Below are positions 4,650-11,846 of a stretch of 13,860 nucleotides of DNA, in pieces (the stretch's first letter is position 1; the number at the start of each line of letters is the position of its first letter). Source of the stretch: Eubacterium limosum (GTDB lineage Bacteria; Bacillota; Clostridia; Eubacteriales; Eubacteriaceae); contig CAUEUD010000087.1 in the NCBI GenBank assembly GCA_959020865.1, positions 1-13,860 of the forward strand, given 5' to 3'. A program made the position numbers and the translations under genes. The notes beneath the pieces are model-generated. The model ran no database searches. It worked only from the letters and a program-made list of their open reading frames with translations, and had not been told where the DNA came from.

Positions 4650-5564
4650 ATGTACCGTTTTGATGAAATAAAAGACCGGCTGACCGAGATGGCCAGAGTG
4701 CGTAAAAAGGTGGTTTCAGTTGCGGCCGCAGGGGATAAGGTGGTTCTGGAGACCATAAAGATCATGAATGACCACGGCTTTGGCCGGGCAATTCTGGTGG
4801 GCGACGCCGATAAGATCAGGCAATACGCCAAGGAGGTCGGCTGTGACCTCAGTGAAAACACCATTGTGGACGAAAAGGATGAAAAGCGCGCTGCGGCGCT
4901 GGCAGTGGCCAGGGTAAGAGACGGCGAGGCCGATATTCTGATGAAGGGCCTCCTCCAGACCAAAACCTATTTACAGGCGATTCTGAACCGTGACCACGGG
5001 CTGCGGACCGGCAAGCTTTTAAACGCGGTAACCGCCTTTGAAGCGCCGCACCTGGACCGGATGATTCTGGCAACAGACTGCGGCATGATCGTGGAGCCGA
5101 GCCTGAAGGATAAAATCGAGATGATCGGCAATGCCACAAGACTGGCAAACGCCCTGGGCTGCCGTCACCCCAAGGTATCCTGCGTGAGCGCAGTGGAAAC
5201 CGTCAACGATAATATGCCTGACGGCATCGACGCGGCCATCCTGTCAAAAATGAATGAGCGCGGCCAGATTAAAGGCTGTGTGATCGACGGCCCCCTGTCC
5301 ATGGACCTTTCCATCTCCGAGCATTCTGTCAAGCATAAGGGCGTTATCAGTCCGGTGGCCGGACACGCGGATATCCTGCTCATGCCGAATTTGCAGGCAG
5401 GCAATATTTTCTGGAAAACCATGACCTATATGGCCGGCGCTCAAAGCGGCGCGGTCATCATGGGAACATCCAAGCCCGCAGTGCTCACCTCAAGAGCCGA
5501 CTCCGCCGACGCAAAGGTTAATTCCATGGCCCTGGCAATGATGCTGGGAACCCTGTATGACTAA
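4650..5564 (+). CDS. ptb: Phosphate butyryltransferase (phosphotransbutyrylase)
   Basis: A 304-residue protein of the usual Ptb length, belonging to the phosphate acetyl/butyryltransferase fold. It exchanges the CoA of butyryl-CoA for phosphate, giving butyryl phosphate, which butyrate kinase turns into butyrate and ATP. Recognisable blocks are ADILMKGLLQT (94-104), VIDGPLSMD (211-219), LLMPNLQAGNIFWKT (243-257) and PAVLTSRADS (276-285), the last two being family hallmarks. ATG 4650 has GAGG (4639-4642) 7 nt upstream. Unlike the common ptb-buk arrangement, no butyrate kinase gene follows: a terminator closes the unit at 5633-5658. A related acyl phosphotransferase with other acyl specificity is possible, since the sequence alone does not fix chain length. 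Confidence 0.88.
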   Translation: MYRFDEIKDRLTEMARVRKKVVSVAAAGDKVVLETIKIMNDHGFGRAILVGDADKIRQYAKEVGCDLSENTIVDEKDEKRAAALAVARVRDGEADILMKGLLQTKTYLQAILNRDHGLRTGKLLNAVTAFEAPHLDRMILATDCGMIVEPSLKDKIEMIGNATRLANALGCRHPKVSCVSAVETVNDNMPDGIDAAILSKMNERGQIKGCVIDGPLSMDLSISEHSVKHKGVISPVAGHADILLMPNLQAGNIFWKTMTYMAGAQSGAVIMGTSKPAVLTSRADSADAKVNSMALAMMLGTLYD

Positions 5565-5632
5565 ACGGCGTGTCACGGTCAGAGCGCAGCGGCCGTCAAC
5601 CATGGTGCTTTGAGCATCAACAGCCTTTTCTG

Positions 5633-5658
5633 AGTCTCCCCGACCGGGAGACTTTTTT
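5633..5658 (+). terminator. Rho-independent terminator downstream of ptb
   Basis: AGTCTCCC (5633-5640) pairs with GGGAGACT (5646-5653) around a 5-base loop, directly followed by T residues to 5658. It lies 68 bp after the ptb stop and separates ptb from the nuclease/ATPase operon. Between 5565 and 5632 I see no gene. Confidence 0.9.
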
Positions 5659-5717
5659 AAATATAAAATAAAGTGCCGGTTGCGTCAAAGGCCAATCTAA
5701 GGAAATAGCGTTGAAAT

Positions 5718-5746
5718 TTGCCTTTAAAGCCGCTTTATTTTATAAT
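5718..5746 (+). promoter_or_regulatory. Upstream candidate promoter of the yhaO-like operon
   Basis: TTGCCT (5718-5723) and TATAAT (5741-5746) are 17 bp apart. The 8-bp palindrome CTTTAAAG (5722-5729) overlaps the end of the -35 box and could be a regulator site, though nothing ties it to a protein. It lies 109 bp before the first start codon. Confidence 0.55.
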
Positions 5747-5791
5747 AGTAAAGAATAACATCGGAAACCTGGGCGATTTTGAACTTTTTCG

Positions 5792-5820
5792 TTTTCAATT
5801 GCCTTGTATCATGATATAAT
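5792..5820 (+). promoter_or_regulatory. Downstream candidate promoter of the yhaO-like operon
   Basis: TTTTCA (5792-5797) and a perfect TATAAT (5815-5820) with a 17-bp spacer, 35 bp before ATG 5855. Together with the box pair at 5718-5746 it suggests tandem promoters for the long operon that runs from 5855 at least to 9342 and probably to 12569. Confidence 0.6.
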
Positions 5821-5854
5821 TTAAGAACAAATATTCGCATTGGAGGCAACTTAG

Positions 5855-6946
5855 ATGAAGGTATCTTTCATACATACAGGTGATTTGCACATGGGCCGCC
5901 AGTTCCATTTTAACCGGCGTGGAGACATATACGGGAAGAATAAACGGCTGGACCTCTGGGAGACCTTTGAAAAAATACTCAACACCGCAGAAAAGAACCA
6001 GATCGACCTGCTGCTGATCGCCGGGGATCTTTTCGACTCCGATGAAGTGGACATTATGGAAATTGAGCGGGTGGCAGAAAAGTTTTCACGCCTCACCACC
6101 ACCCGGGTGGTTATCTGCGCGGGCAACCATGACTGCTACAGCAGCCTGTCCCTTTTCGGTCTGGTGGACTGGCCAGACAACGTGACCCTGTTTAAAACCG
6201 GCAAGCTGGAATCCGTCTATTTTCCAGACCTTAAAACCGAGGTTTACGGCATGTCCTGGGTGAAAAAGGCCTATACCGACCTGCCCTTTCCGCGGGGGAT
6301 CGCCGTTAATCCGGAGTGCAACAATATTCTGATGCTTCACGGCGACGCCTACAGTAGGCAGACCGATTATCTGCCCATTGACGTCTCGGACTTTTCCAAT
6401 TTTGATTATGTGGCCTTGGGCCATATCCACAAGCCTGAGTATCTGAGTGAAACCGCGGCTTACTGCGGCAGTCCCGAGGGGCTGAGCTTTGGCGAGAGCG
6501 GTGACCACGGCGTTGTTGTCGGCAAGATCGACGCGCACAAATGTGTCAGTGAATTTGTACCCGTCCAGAAGCGCCGCTACGTGGACCTGGAATTTGAGGT
6601 AACGCCTGAGATGAGTTTTGATACGATCAAGGAACAGATACTCGCCTGTGATACAGAGGAAAACCGGATGAAGAACTACTACCGGGTCACCCTGAAGGGC
6701 TATGTGGACCCGGAGGTCTCCGTGGACTGGCTTAAGGATGAATTACAGCCGTCCTTTTACTATTTTGAACTGAACGACAAGGAGCTTGAAGTCGATCTGG
6801 ACATCGATCTGCTGCTCAAGGAAAACAGGGACAACATGATCGGTAAATTTATACAGGAGATGCTTCTTGAGGAAGCGTCTCCCATCACTAAAAAGGCCTT
6901 GTACTACGGTCTGGAAGGGATCTTAAAGGAAAAGGTAATTCTATGA
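5855..6946 (+). CDS. YhaO/SbcD-like metallophosphoesterase, DNA repair exonuclease subunit
   Basis: A 363-residue protein with the calcineurin-like phosphoesterase metal motifs in order: HTGDLHMG (Asp10, His12), IAGDLFD (Asp58), GNHD (Asn91, His92, Asp93), MLHGD (His162) and GHIH (His190, His192). These ligate two metal ions in Mre11/SbcD nucleases. A C-terminal region of about 130 residues (AYCGSPEGLSFGE onward) resembles the capping and partner-binding domain. With the ATPase whose start overlaps its stop (ATGA, 6943-6946) it should form an Mre11/Rad50-type complex acting on DNA ends or hairpins. The pairing with a membrane-anchored partner points to YhaO of the YhaON pair rather than classical SbcCD. 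ATG 5855 is preceded by TGGAGG (5841-5846). Confidence 0.88.
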   Translation: MKVSFIHTGDLHMGRQFHFNRRGDIYGKNKRLDLWETFEKILNTAEKNQIDLLLIAGDLFDSDEVDIMEIERVAEKFSRLTTTRVVICAGNHDCYSSLSLFGLVDWPDNVTLFKTGKLESVYFPDLKTEVYGMSWVKKAYTDLPFPRGIAVNPECNNILMLHGDAYSRQTDYLPIDVSDFSNFDYVALGHIHKPEYLSETAAYCGSPEGLSFGESGDHGVVVGKIDAHKCVSEFVPVQKRRYVDLEFEVTPEMSFDTIKEQILACDTEENRMKNYYRVTLKGYVDPEVSVDWLKDELQPSFYYFELNDKELEVDLDIDLLLKENRDNMIGKFIQEMLLEEASPITKKALYYGLEGILKEKVIL

Positions 6947-9342
6947 AAATAAAAACACTGATACTGACGTCTTTTGGAAAATTTAAGGACCGGGTCATCG
7001 AGGTAGACGATGGGTTTAACCTGGTCTATGGTGAAAACGAGGCGGGCAAATCTACGGTGCAGCACTTCATCGAGGGAATGCTGTTCGGATTCTACAAGCC
7101 CTACCGCAAAAAGCGGACCTACTCCGAGGATTTTGAGCGCTTTAAGCCCTGGGGCAGCGATACCTACTGCGGCGCCATGGTCATGGAACAGGACGACGGC
7201 CGGGAAATCCGGATTGAACGCGATTTTCTGAAAAAGCAGGACGGGGTAAAGATTTACGACAACGTCACCGGGGAGGACATCACCGCCCTTTATCCCTACG
7301 ATAACGTCACCCGGCAGAATCTGCCGCTGGGCGATCTGAAGATCAACTCCGTGGTGTACAACAACACCGTGAACATCAAGCAGATGGCCTCCGCCTCCGA
7401 CGCCGACCTGGCAAAGGAAGTGAATGACCGCCTCATTGAGCTGGGAACCGCCCAGAAGGAGGAGGTTTCGCTCAACCGTGTCATGGGTTATCTTGAAAAC
7501 AAGAAAAAATCCATCGGCAACTACGGACAGAGCAAGTCCAACTACGGGATGGCTGTGCGGGAGCTTAAGGATCTGGAACGGGCGCTGGACGAAGGCGAAC
7601 GCGTCTACAACGTGATCCAGAAAAACCAGAAGCGCATCCAGCAGTATAAGAAAAAAATTGAGGCAGCCCAGAGCAAGTGCCGGAACCAATCCGAAAAAAC
7701 GCAGGCCAAGACCCGCGAGGAGCTTAAAAACATGCGGGAAAAGGTCCGTGAGATCAAGAGCGAGGGCGAGGCGCTCAGCCGCCGCCTGGCAGAGCTTGAA
7801 AAATACGAGGACTTCGATACCCGGACCTATGGGCGTCTTAAAATTTTACAGAGCAATCTGGAGGGAGCCGGGGAACGCATCAAGACCCTGTCCCGCGAGA
7901 TTGAAGTGCTTGAGGGCAAATGCCGGGATATTACCGGTCGGTGCAACCGCATCAAGCGCAGCCTGAAGGGGCTGAGCCGAAACGAGGTACAGATGGATTA
8001 TCAGAAGTACCAGTACGCGCTGGAAAACCCCAGCGTGATCGAGCGGGAGCAGGAGCATATTGAGGTGCAGGTCTCAACCCTGAACCGGGTATCGAACGGC
8101 ATGCTCATCCTGCTCATGGTGCTGGGCGCCATTCTGGTACTGGTCACCGCCATTAATCCAGGGAACTTCCTTGCCGGCGCAGTGCTGGTGTTTGTGAACT
8201 TTCTGGGTTGGTTTTTAGGACTGGGCGGCGCGGCCCTGATGATCTATAAAATGAAATCACCGGGCGGCCTGGTGCCGGAAACCGCAGAGGACGAGCAGGA
8301 GGAATACGACGAGGTGCCGCTGACTGCTGTGGAAGCCATTTTACAGAAATACGGTAAAAACACGCCGAAGGAATACGAAGCCTTTGTTGACAAGGCCGAA
8401 GAAATTTTTAACCGCCTTGACAAGCTGACCATGGACGAGAATGTGTTCCTCACCCAGGTAGAGAACAAGAAAAAAGAACTGGAAGAGGTTACCCACAACC
8501 AGACAAGCTTTGAAACGGAGCTGAGCGAAGAGCTTGAAAAGGCGGGGGTAGAAAACATCGAAGCCTACAACGAGGGCTGCCAGTATAAAAACGAGCTGGA
8601 AAAGGTCCGGGCAGAGCTCGCAGCCAACAAGCGCCTTTACGATGAGCTGGGCGGCGGCAACATGATCAAGGTTGACCCCGACGCCGGGGAGGATGACAAT
8701 CCTGTTATCATGGTGGCGCCGGATGGTGAGAAGATCCGCGCCCGCGAAGCGCTGCTGGCCTTTAACCAGGAGGTTTCCAGGCTTCAGGGTGAAAACAGCA
8801 TGCTCATCAGCAGTGTGAGCAATCCGGTGGAAACCCGGGAAAAAATCGAAACCCTTAAAAATCAGATCAGTGAATATGAGGAAGACCTCAGGGCCTGCGA
8901 CATGGCGCTGGATATCTTCGGCCGGCTCTCCAGGGAAACGCATTACGATTCCGCGCCGGTGCTCAATGATAAAATCGGCGATGTGCTGTACAGCATCACC
9001 CGCAAATATAAGGAAGTCAAAATTGACGACAAGCTTCAGGTAAAGGTCGTGAGCCCGGAAAACGGCGATCTGCTGGATATTGAGAAGCTGAGCGGCGGTA
9101 CCATTGACCAGATTTACTTTGCGCTGCGCTTTGGCGTGGGCAATGTGCTTGAATTTGACAAATCCCTGCCCTTTGTGCTGGACGACCCGTTTGTGCAGTA
9201 CGATCTGGCGAGAAAAACCGAGGCGGTGCGCTTCCTCTGGAACATCAGCAAGGGGCAGCAGGTCCTGCTGTTTACCTGCAGCGGCGATGAAAAACGGATT
9301 CTTGACCACAATGAGTTTTGCTACAGTGGTATCATATTATAA
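6943..9342 (+). CDS. YhaN/SbcC-like AAA ATPase with a central membrane hairpin
   Basis: A 799-residue SMC/Rad50-like ATPase. The N-terminal lobe has Walker A GENEAGKST (30-38). The C-terminal lobe has the ABC-type signature KLSGGT (715-720) and Walker B LPFVLDDPF (742-750). The arms between are charged and coiled-coil forming (about 185-380 and 455-690). In the middle, where SbcC and Rad50 carry a CxxC zinc hook, there is no CxxC. Instead two strongly hydrophobic stretches (387-404 and about 410-434) form a likely transmembrane hairpin, so the complex may sit at the membrane. It is shorter than typical SbcC (about 1000 residues or more). It is translationally coupled to the nuclease gene upstream, and a 24-bp gap leads to the first DRTGG gene. 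Confidence 0.85.
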   Translation: MKIKTLILTSFGKFKDRVIEVDDGFNLVYGENEAGKSTVQHFIEGMLFGFYKPYRKKRTYSEDFERFKPWGSDTYCGAMVMEQDDGREIRIERDFLKKQDGVKIYDNVTGEDITALYPYDNVTRQNLPLGDLKINSVVYNNTVNIKQMASASDADLAKEVNDRLIELGTAQKEEVSLNRVMGYLENKKKSIGNYGQSKSNYGMAVRELKDLERALDEGERVYNVIQKNQKRIQQYKKKIEAAQSKCRNQSEKTQAKTREELKNMREKVREIKSEGEALSRRLAELEKYEDFDTRTYGRLKILQSNLEGAGERIKTLSREIEVLEGKCRDITGRCNRIKRSLKGLSRNEVQMDYQKYQYALENPSVIEREQEHIEVQVSTLNRVSNGMLILLMVLGAILVLVTAINPGNFLAGAVLVFVNFLGWFLGLGGAALMIYKMKSPGGLVPETAEDEQEEYDEVPLTAVEAILQKYGKNTPKEYEAFVDKAEEIFNRLDKLTMDENVFLTQVENKKKELEEVTHNQTSFETELSEELEKAGVENIEAYNEGCQYKNELEKVRAELAANKRLYDELGGGNMIKVDPDAGEDDNPVIMVAPDGEKIRAREALLAFNQEVSRLQGENSMLISSVSNPVETREKIETLKNQISEYEEDLRACDMALDIFGRLSRETHYDSAPVLNDKIGDVLYSITRKYKEVKIDDKLQVKVVSPENGDLLDIEKLSGGTIDQIYFALRFGVGNVLEFDKSLPFVLDDPFVQYDLARKTEAVRFLWNISKGQQVLLFTCSGDEKRILDHNEFCYSGIIL

Positions 9343-9366
9343 GTAATTTTTGAGGGGAGAACAAAA

Positions 9367-9726
9367 ATGAAGTTACGGGAAGTCAAAGAACTACTGAACG
9401 CACGGGTTTTAACAGGAGAAGAACATCTGGATGAGGATGTCTATGTGGCCTGCGGCTGCGACCTCATGAGCGATGTGCTGCGGTATGCCAAGGAGGACGG
9501 CATACTGCTCACCGGGCTTGTGAACAAGCAGGTTTTTAACACGGTGGACATGGCAAACATGCACAGCATTGTTTTTGTCAGAAGCAAGGTGCCGGGTGAG
9601 GAACTGCTGGAAATGGCCGAGGACATCGACATGCTGATCATGACCACCGATTATCCGCTGTTTGAATCCTGCGGAATCTTATACCACAACGGACTTAAGG
9701 GGGCAATACCGAAAAATGAGCTATGA
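9367..9726 (+). CDS. DRTGG-domain protein, first copy (hydrogenase-associated)
   Basis: A 119-residue protein made of one DRTGG-like domain, the fold also found in the middle of some phosphotransacetylases and related to the HPr kinase N-terminal domain. Visible features are an N-terminal helix (KLREVKELL), the middle GCDLMSDVLRYAKEDGILLTGLVN (30-53) and LLEMAEDIDMLIMTTDYPLFESCGILY (79-105). The domain is thought to bind small ligands or partner proteins; no catalytic residues are apparent. The GAGGGGAGA ribosome-binding site is at 9352-9360. Its last 11 bp overlap the ATPase gene that follows. Similar small genes accompany [FeFe]-hydrogenase operons in anaerobes such as Thermotoga, which supports a regulatory or assembly role here; this is context, not proof. 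Confidence 0.8.
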   Translation: MKLREVKELLNARVLTGEEHLDEDVYVACGCDLMSDVLRYAKEDGILLTGLVNKQVFNTVDMANMHSIVFVRSKVPGEELLEMAEDIDMLIMTTDYPLFESCGILYHNGLKGAIPKNEL

Positions 9727-10132
9727 AATGGTATTTGATGTAGAAAAGGGAGATTTTGAAAAAGCCGGCGAGGCTTCGCGCAAAATAAAGCGGAGCCTTC
9801 AGCAGCTCGGCATCAGCAGCAAGGTGATCCGCCATATCGCCATTGCCGGATACGAGGGCGAGATGAATATCGCTATCCATTCCGACGGCGGGCAGATCAT
9901 TTTAGAGGTAGATGAAAACGCTGTAACCCTGCGTCTGGAGGACGTAGGGCCAGGAATTCCCAATGTAGATCTGGCGATGACAGAGGGATGGTCAACCGCC
10001 AGTGACAAGGTCCGGGAAATGGGCTTTGGCGCAGGGATGGGTCTGCCGAATATGGAAAAAAATGCAGATGACTTTGAGATACATTCAAAGGTAGGAGAAG
10101 GAACAAAAATAAAGATGTATTTCAAATTGTAA
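9716..10132 (+). CDS. SpoIIAB/RsbW-like ATP-binding protein (anti-sigma-factor type)
   Basis: A 138-residue protein consisting of a single GHKL/HATPase domain. The N box is YEGEMNIAIHS (Glu47, Asn51), G1 is EDVGPGIPN (Asp76, Gly78, Gly80), and G2 is GFGAGMGLPNMEK (103-115). There is no sensor, histidine or membrane segment, so it resembles serine-kinase anti-sigma factors such as SpoIIAB and RsbW rather than two-component kinases. I chose ATG 9716 because AAGGGGG (9697-9703) precedes it and the 11-bp overlap with the DRTGG gene suits coupling; an upstream in-frame start at 9662 would lie well inside that gene. No sigma factor or STAS anti-anti-sigma gene is present in the window, so its target may be a neighbour such as the hydrogenase-like protein. 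A second HATPase protein occurs at 13303. Confidence 0.85.
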   Translation: MSYEMVFDVEKGDFEKAGEASRKIKRSLQQLGISSKVIRHIAIAGYEGEMNIAIHSDGGQIILEVDENAVTLRLEDVGPGIPNVDLAMTEGWSTASDKVREMGFGAGMGLPNMEKNADDFEIHSKVGEGTKIKMYFKL

Positions 10133-10156
10133 AATCTGGGGGATGAGGTGAAACTG

Positions 10157-11515
10157 ATGGATAAATTAATGCATTCGGTGTATCTGGATAAAGACAAGTG
10201 CCTGGGGTGCACGACCTGTCTGAGATCCTGTCCGACCGGCGCCATCCGTGTGCGCGAGGGCAAGGCCAAGATCATCGAGTCAAAGTGCATTGACTGCGGC
10301 GAGTGTATCCGGGTCTGCCCGCACCACGCGAAAATGGCAAAAACCGATCCGCTCTCCAAAATCAAAGATTATAAGTACACGGTCGCCATTCCGGCGCCGA
10401 CACTGCTGGGGCAGTTTAAGATGAAATACTCCATCGACCGTATTTTATCAGCGCTCAAATCACTGGGCTTTGACGAAATAGTGGAGGTGGCCTTTGGCGC
10501 TGAGATCATCGGCCGGGCCATCAAGTATGAGTTTACAGCCAAGCACTACCCCAAGCCGATGATTTCCTCGGCCTGCCCGGCGGTGGCGAAGCTGATTCAG
10601 GTGCGCTTTCCGGAGCTGACAGGCAACATCAATCGGCTGAAGGCGCCCATGGGGCTGACCGCGAGGATTACGCGAAAACGATTGATTGAGACCAAGAACC
10701 TGAGAAGCCAGGATATCGGCATCTTCTTTATCACACCCTGCGCCGCCAAGGCCACAGAGGTGAGCAACCCGCTGCCAAGCGACGATCTGTTTGCGACCAT
10801 TGACGGCGCCATTGCCATCAAGGATATTTACGGACCGCTGGTGAACGCGATGAAAACCGTGGAGGTGGAGGAAGGAATCCACAACTCCTCGGCTGAGGGC
10901 TTCAGCTGGGCAGTGTCCGGCGGGGAGAGCAGCTATCTGAAGAACAAGAAGGTACTGCATGTGGACGGGATCTCCAATGTCATCAAGGTGCTTGAGGAGA
11001 TTGAGAACGGCAAGCTTGACAACATCGACTTTTTCGAGGGGCTCGCCTGTATCGGGGGCTGCGTTGGCGGCTGCCTGACCGTAGAGAATAATTTTGTGGC
11101 TAAAATGTACATTGAGGAAAGGGCCAAGCTGGAGCGCATGGATTCCCATAAGCATCTGGAGGAAGCCTACATCAAAAACCTGTACAATACCGGCATGATG
11201 CATCAGAAGGAAAAGCTGATGCCGCGCGGGCCCAAGCCTCTTGACGAGGATATGGGAGAGGCCATCAAAAAAATGCACGCCATCGAGGAACTGGAGGCCA
11301 AGCTTCCGGGGCTGGACTGCGGCTCCTGCGGCGCGCCGGGCTGCCGGGCGCTGGCCGAGGACATCGTCATGGGCAATGCCCGTGAAATCGACTGCGTCTT
11401 CGTCCTCAAGGACCGTGTTCTGGAGCTTTCAAAGCTCACCAGTGAATTGCTTCAAGTGGGACACCCCATGAAGAATAAAAATGAAAACAATGAGGAAACC
11501 GAGGAGGAAAAATGA
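10157..11515 (+). CDS. [FeFe]-hydrogenase-like iron-sulfur protein (HydS-type sensor candidate)
   Basis: A 452-residue protein. Two N-terminal [4Fe-4S] motifs (C15, C18, C21, C25 and C44, C47, C50, C54) are followed by an H-cluster-like domain. L1 is SSACPAV (Cys140), L2 TPCAAKATE (Cys195), L3 EGLACIGGCVGGC (Cys298, Cys302). Thus all four cysteines that hold the H-cluster in true hydrogenases are present, but the neighbouring proton-transfer cysteine of TSCC is Ala139 and Met of MPC is Thr. A further Fe-S domain near the C-terminus has C388, C391, C396 and C413 (DCGSCGAPGC). No PAS or kinase domain is attached. The Cys-to-Ala change is known from sensory HydS proteins, so a redox or H2 sensing role is more likely than catalysis. 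Starts: ATG 10157 has GAGGTG 6 nt upstream; GTG 10148 would add three residues. The stop overlaps the next start (ATGA). Confidence 0.85.
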   Translation: MDKLMHSVYLDKDKCLGCTTCLRSCPTGAIRVREGKAKIIESKCIDCGECIRVCPHHAKMAKTDPLSKIKDYKYTVAIPAPTLLGQFKMKYSIDRILSALKSLGFDEIVEVAFGAEIIGRAIKYEFTAKHYPKPMISSACPAVAKLIQVRFPELTGNINRLKAPMGLTARITRKRLIETKNLRSQDIGIFFITPCAAKATEVSNPLPSDDLFATIDGAIAIKDIYGPLVNAMKTVEVEEGIHNSSAEGFSWAVSGGESSYLKNKKVLHVDGISNVIKVLEEIENGKLDNIDFFEGLACIGGCVGGCLTVENNFVAKMYIEERAKLERMDSHKHLEEAYIKNLYNTGMMHQKEKLMPRGPKPLDEDMGEAIKKMHAIEELEAKLPGLDCGSCGAPGCRALAEDIVMGNAREIDCVFVLKDRVLELSKLTSELLQVGHPMKNKNENNEETEEEK

Positions 11516-11844
11516 ACGTAAAAGAACTGCTGGCGGACGAACGCTTTGTCTGCGCCAACAACACTGTATCCCTGGACCGTGAGATTGAGAGCGGCTATGT
11601 GGGCGATCTGCTGAGCTGGGTGATGGCCAACGCGGACAACAACTGCGCGTGGGTAACCATCCAGACACACATGAACATCATCGCTGTGGCGACACTTTTG
11701 GAGATGGCCTGTATTATTATTCCCGAGGGCGCGGAAATTGAAGAAGATACCCTGGCAAAGGCCACGGAGGAAAACATTCCGATCATTACCACTGAAATGA
11801 ACGCCTATCAGGTCTGTACCTTCCTGGGAGAAAAAGGCATCTGA
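11512..11844 (+). CDS. DRTGG-domain protein, second copy
   Basis: A 110-residue protein with the same fold as the gene at 9367, but clearly diverged: MNVKELLADERF, GDLLSWVMANADNNCAWVT, an ACIIIPEGAEI segment and IPIITTEMNAYQVCTFLGE near the C-terminus. It starts within the stop of the hydrogenase-like gene (ATGA, 11512-11515) and ends 2 bp before the PHP gene, so the three are translated together. A role as partner or ligand-binding subunit of the hydrogenase-like protein is inferred from this tight packing. No enzyme motif is visible. Confidence 0.8.
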   Translation: MNVKELLADERFVCANNTVSLDREIESGYVGDLLSWVMANADNNCAWVTIQTHMNIIAVATLLEMACIIIPEGAEIEEDTLAKATEENIPIITTEMNAYQVCTFLGEKGI

Positions 11845-11846
11845 AA

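Noticed and set aside
5565..5854. Small gene or non-coding RNA between ptb and the yhaO-like gene
   Set aside because: Apart from the terminator and two promoter-like box pairs, no open frame with a ribosome-binding site or stable structured RNA could be supported.
6904..7689. 261-codon minus-strand frame antisense to the SbcC-like gene
   Set aside because: It mirrors codon bias of the real gene (repeated V/L/H/D composition) and lacks any recognisable motif or start signal.
9716..10132. Two-component sensor histidine kinase
   Set aside because: There is no H-box/dimerisation domain, sensor domain or response regulator neighbour; the protein is only a single GHKL ATPase domain.
10157..11515. 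Catalytic [FeFe]-hydrogenase large subunit (HydA)
   Set aside because: The TSCCPGW motif is degenerate (SSACPAV), the MPC motif is TPC, and the N-terminal NuoG-like Fe-S modules of HydA are missing; the true HydA is expected downstream of the window.
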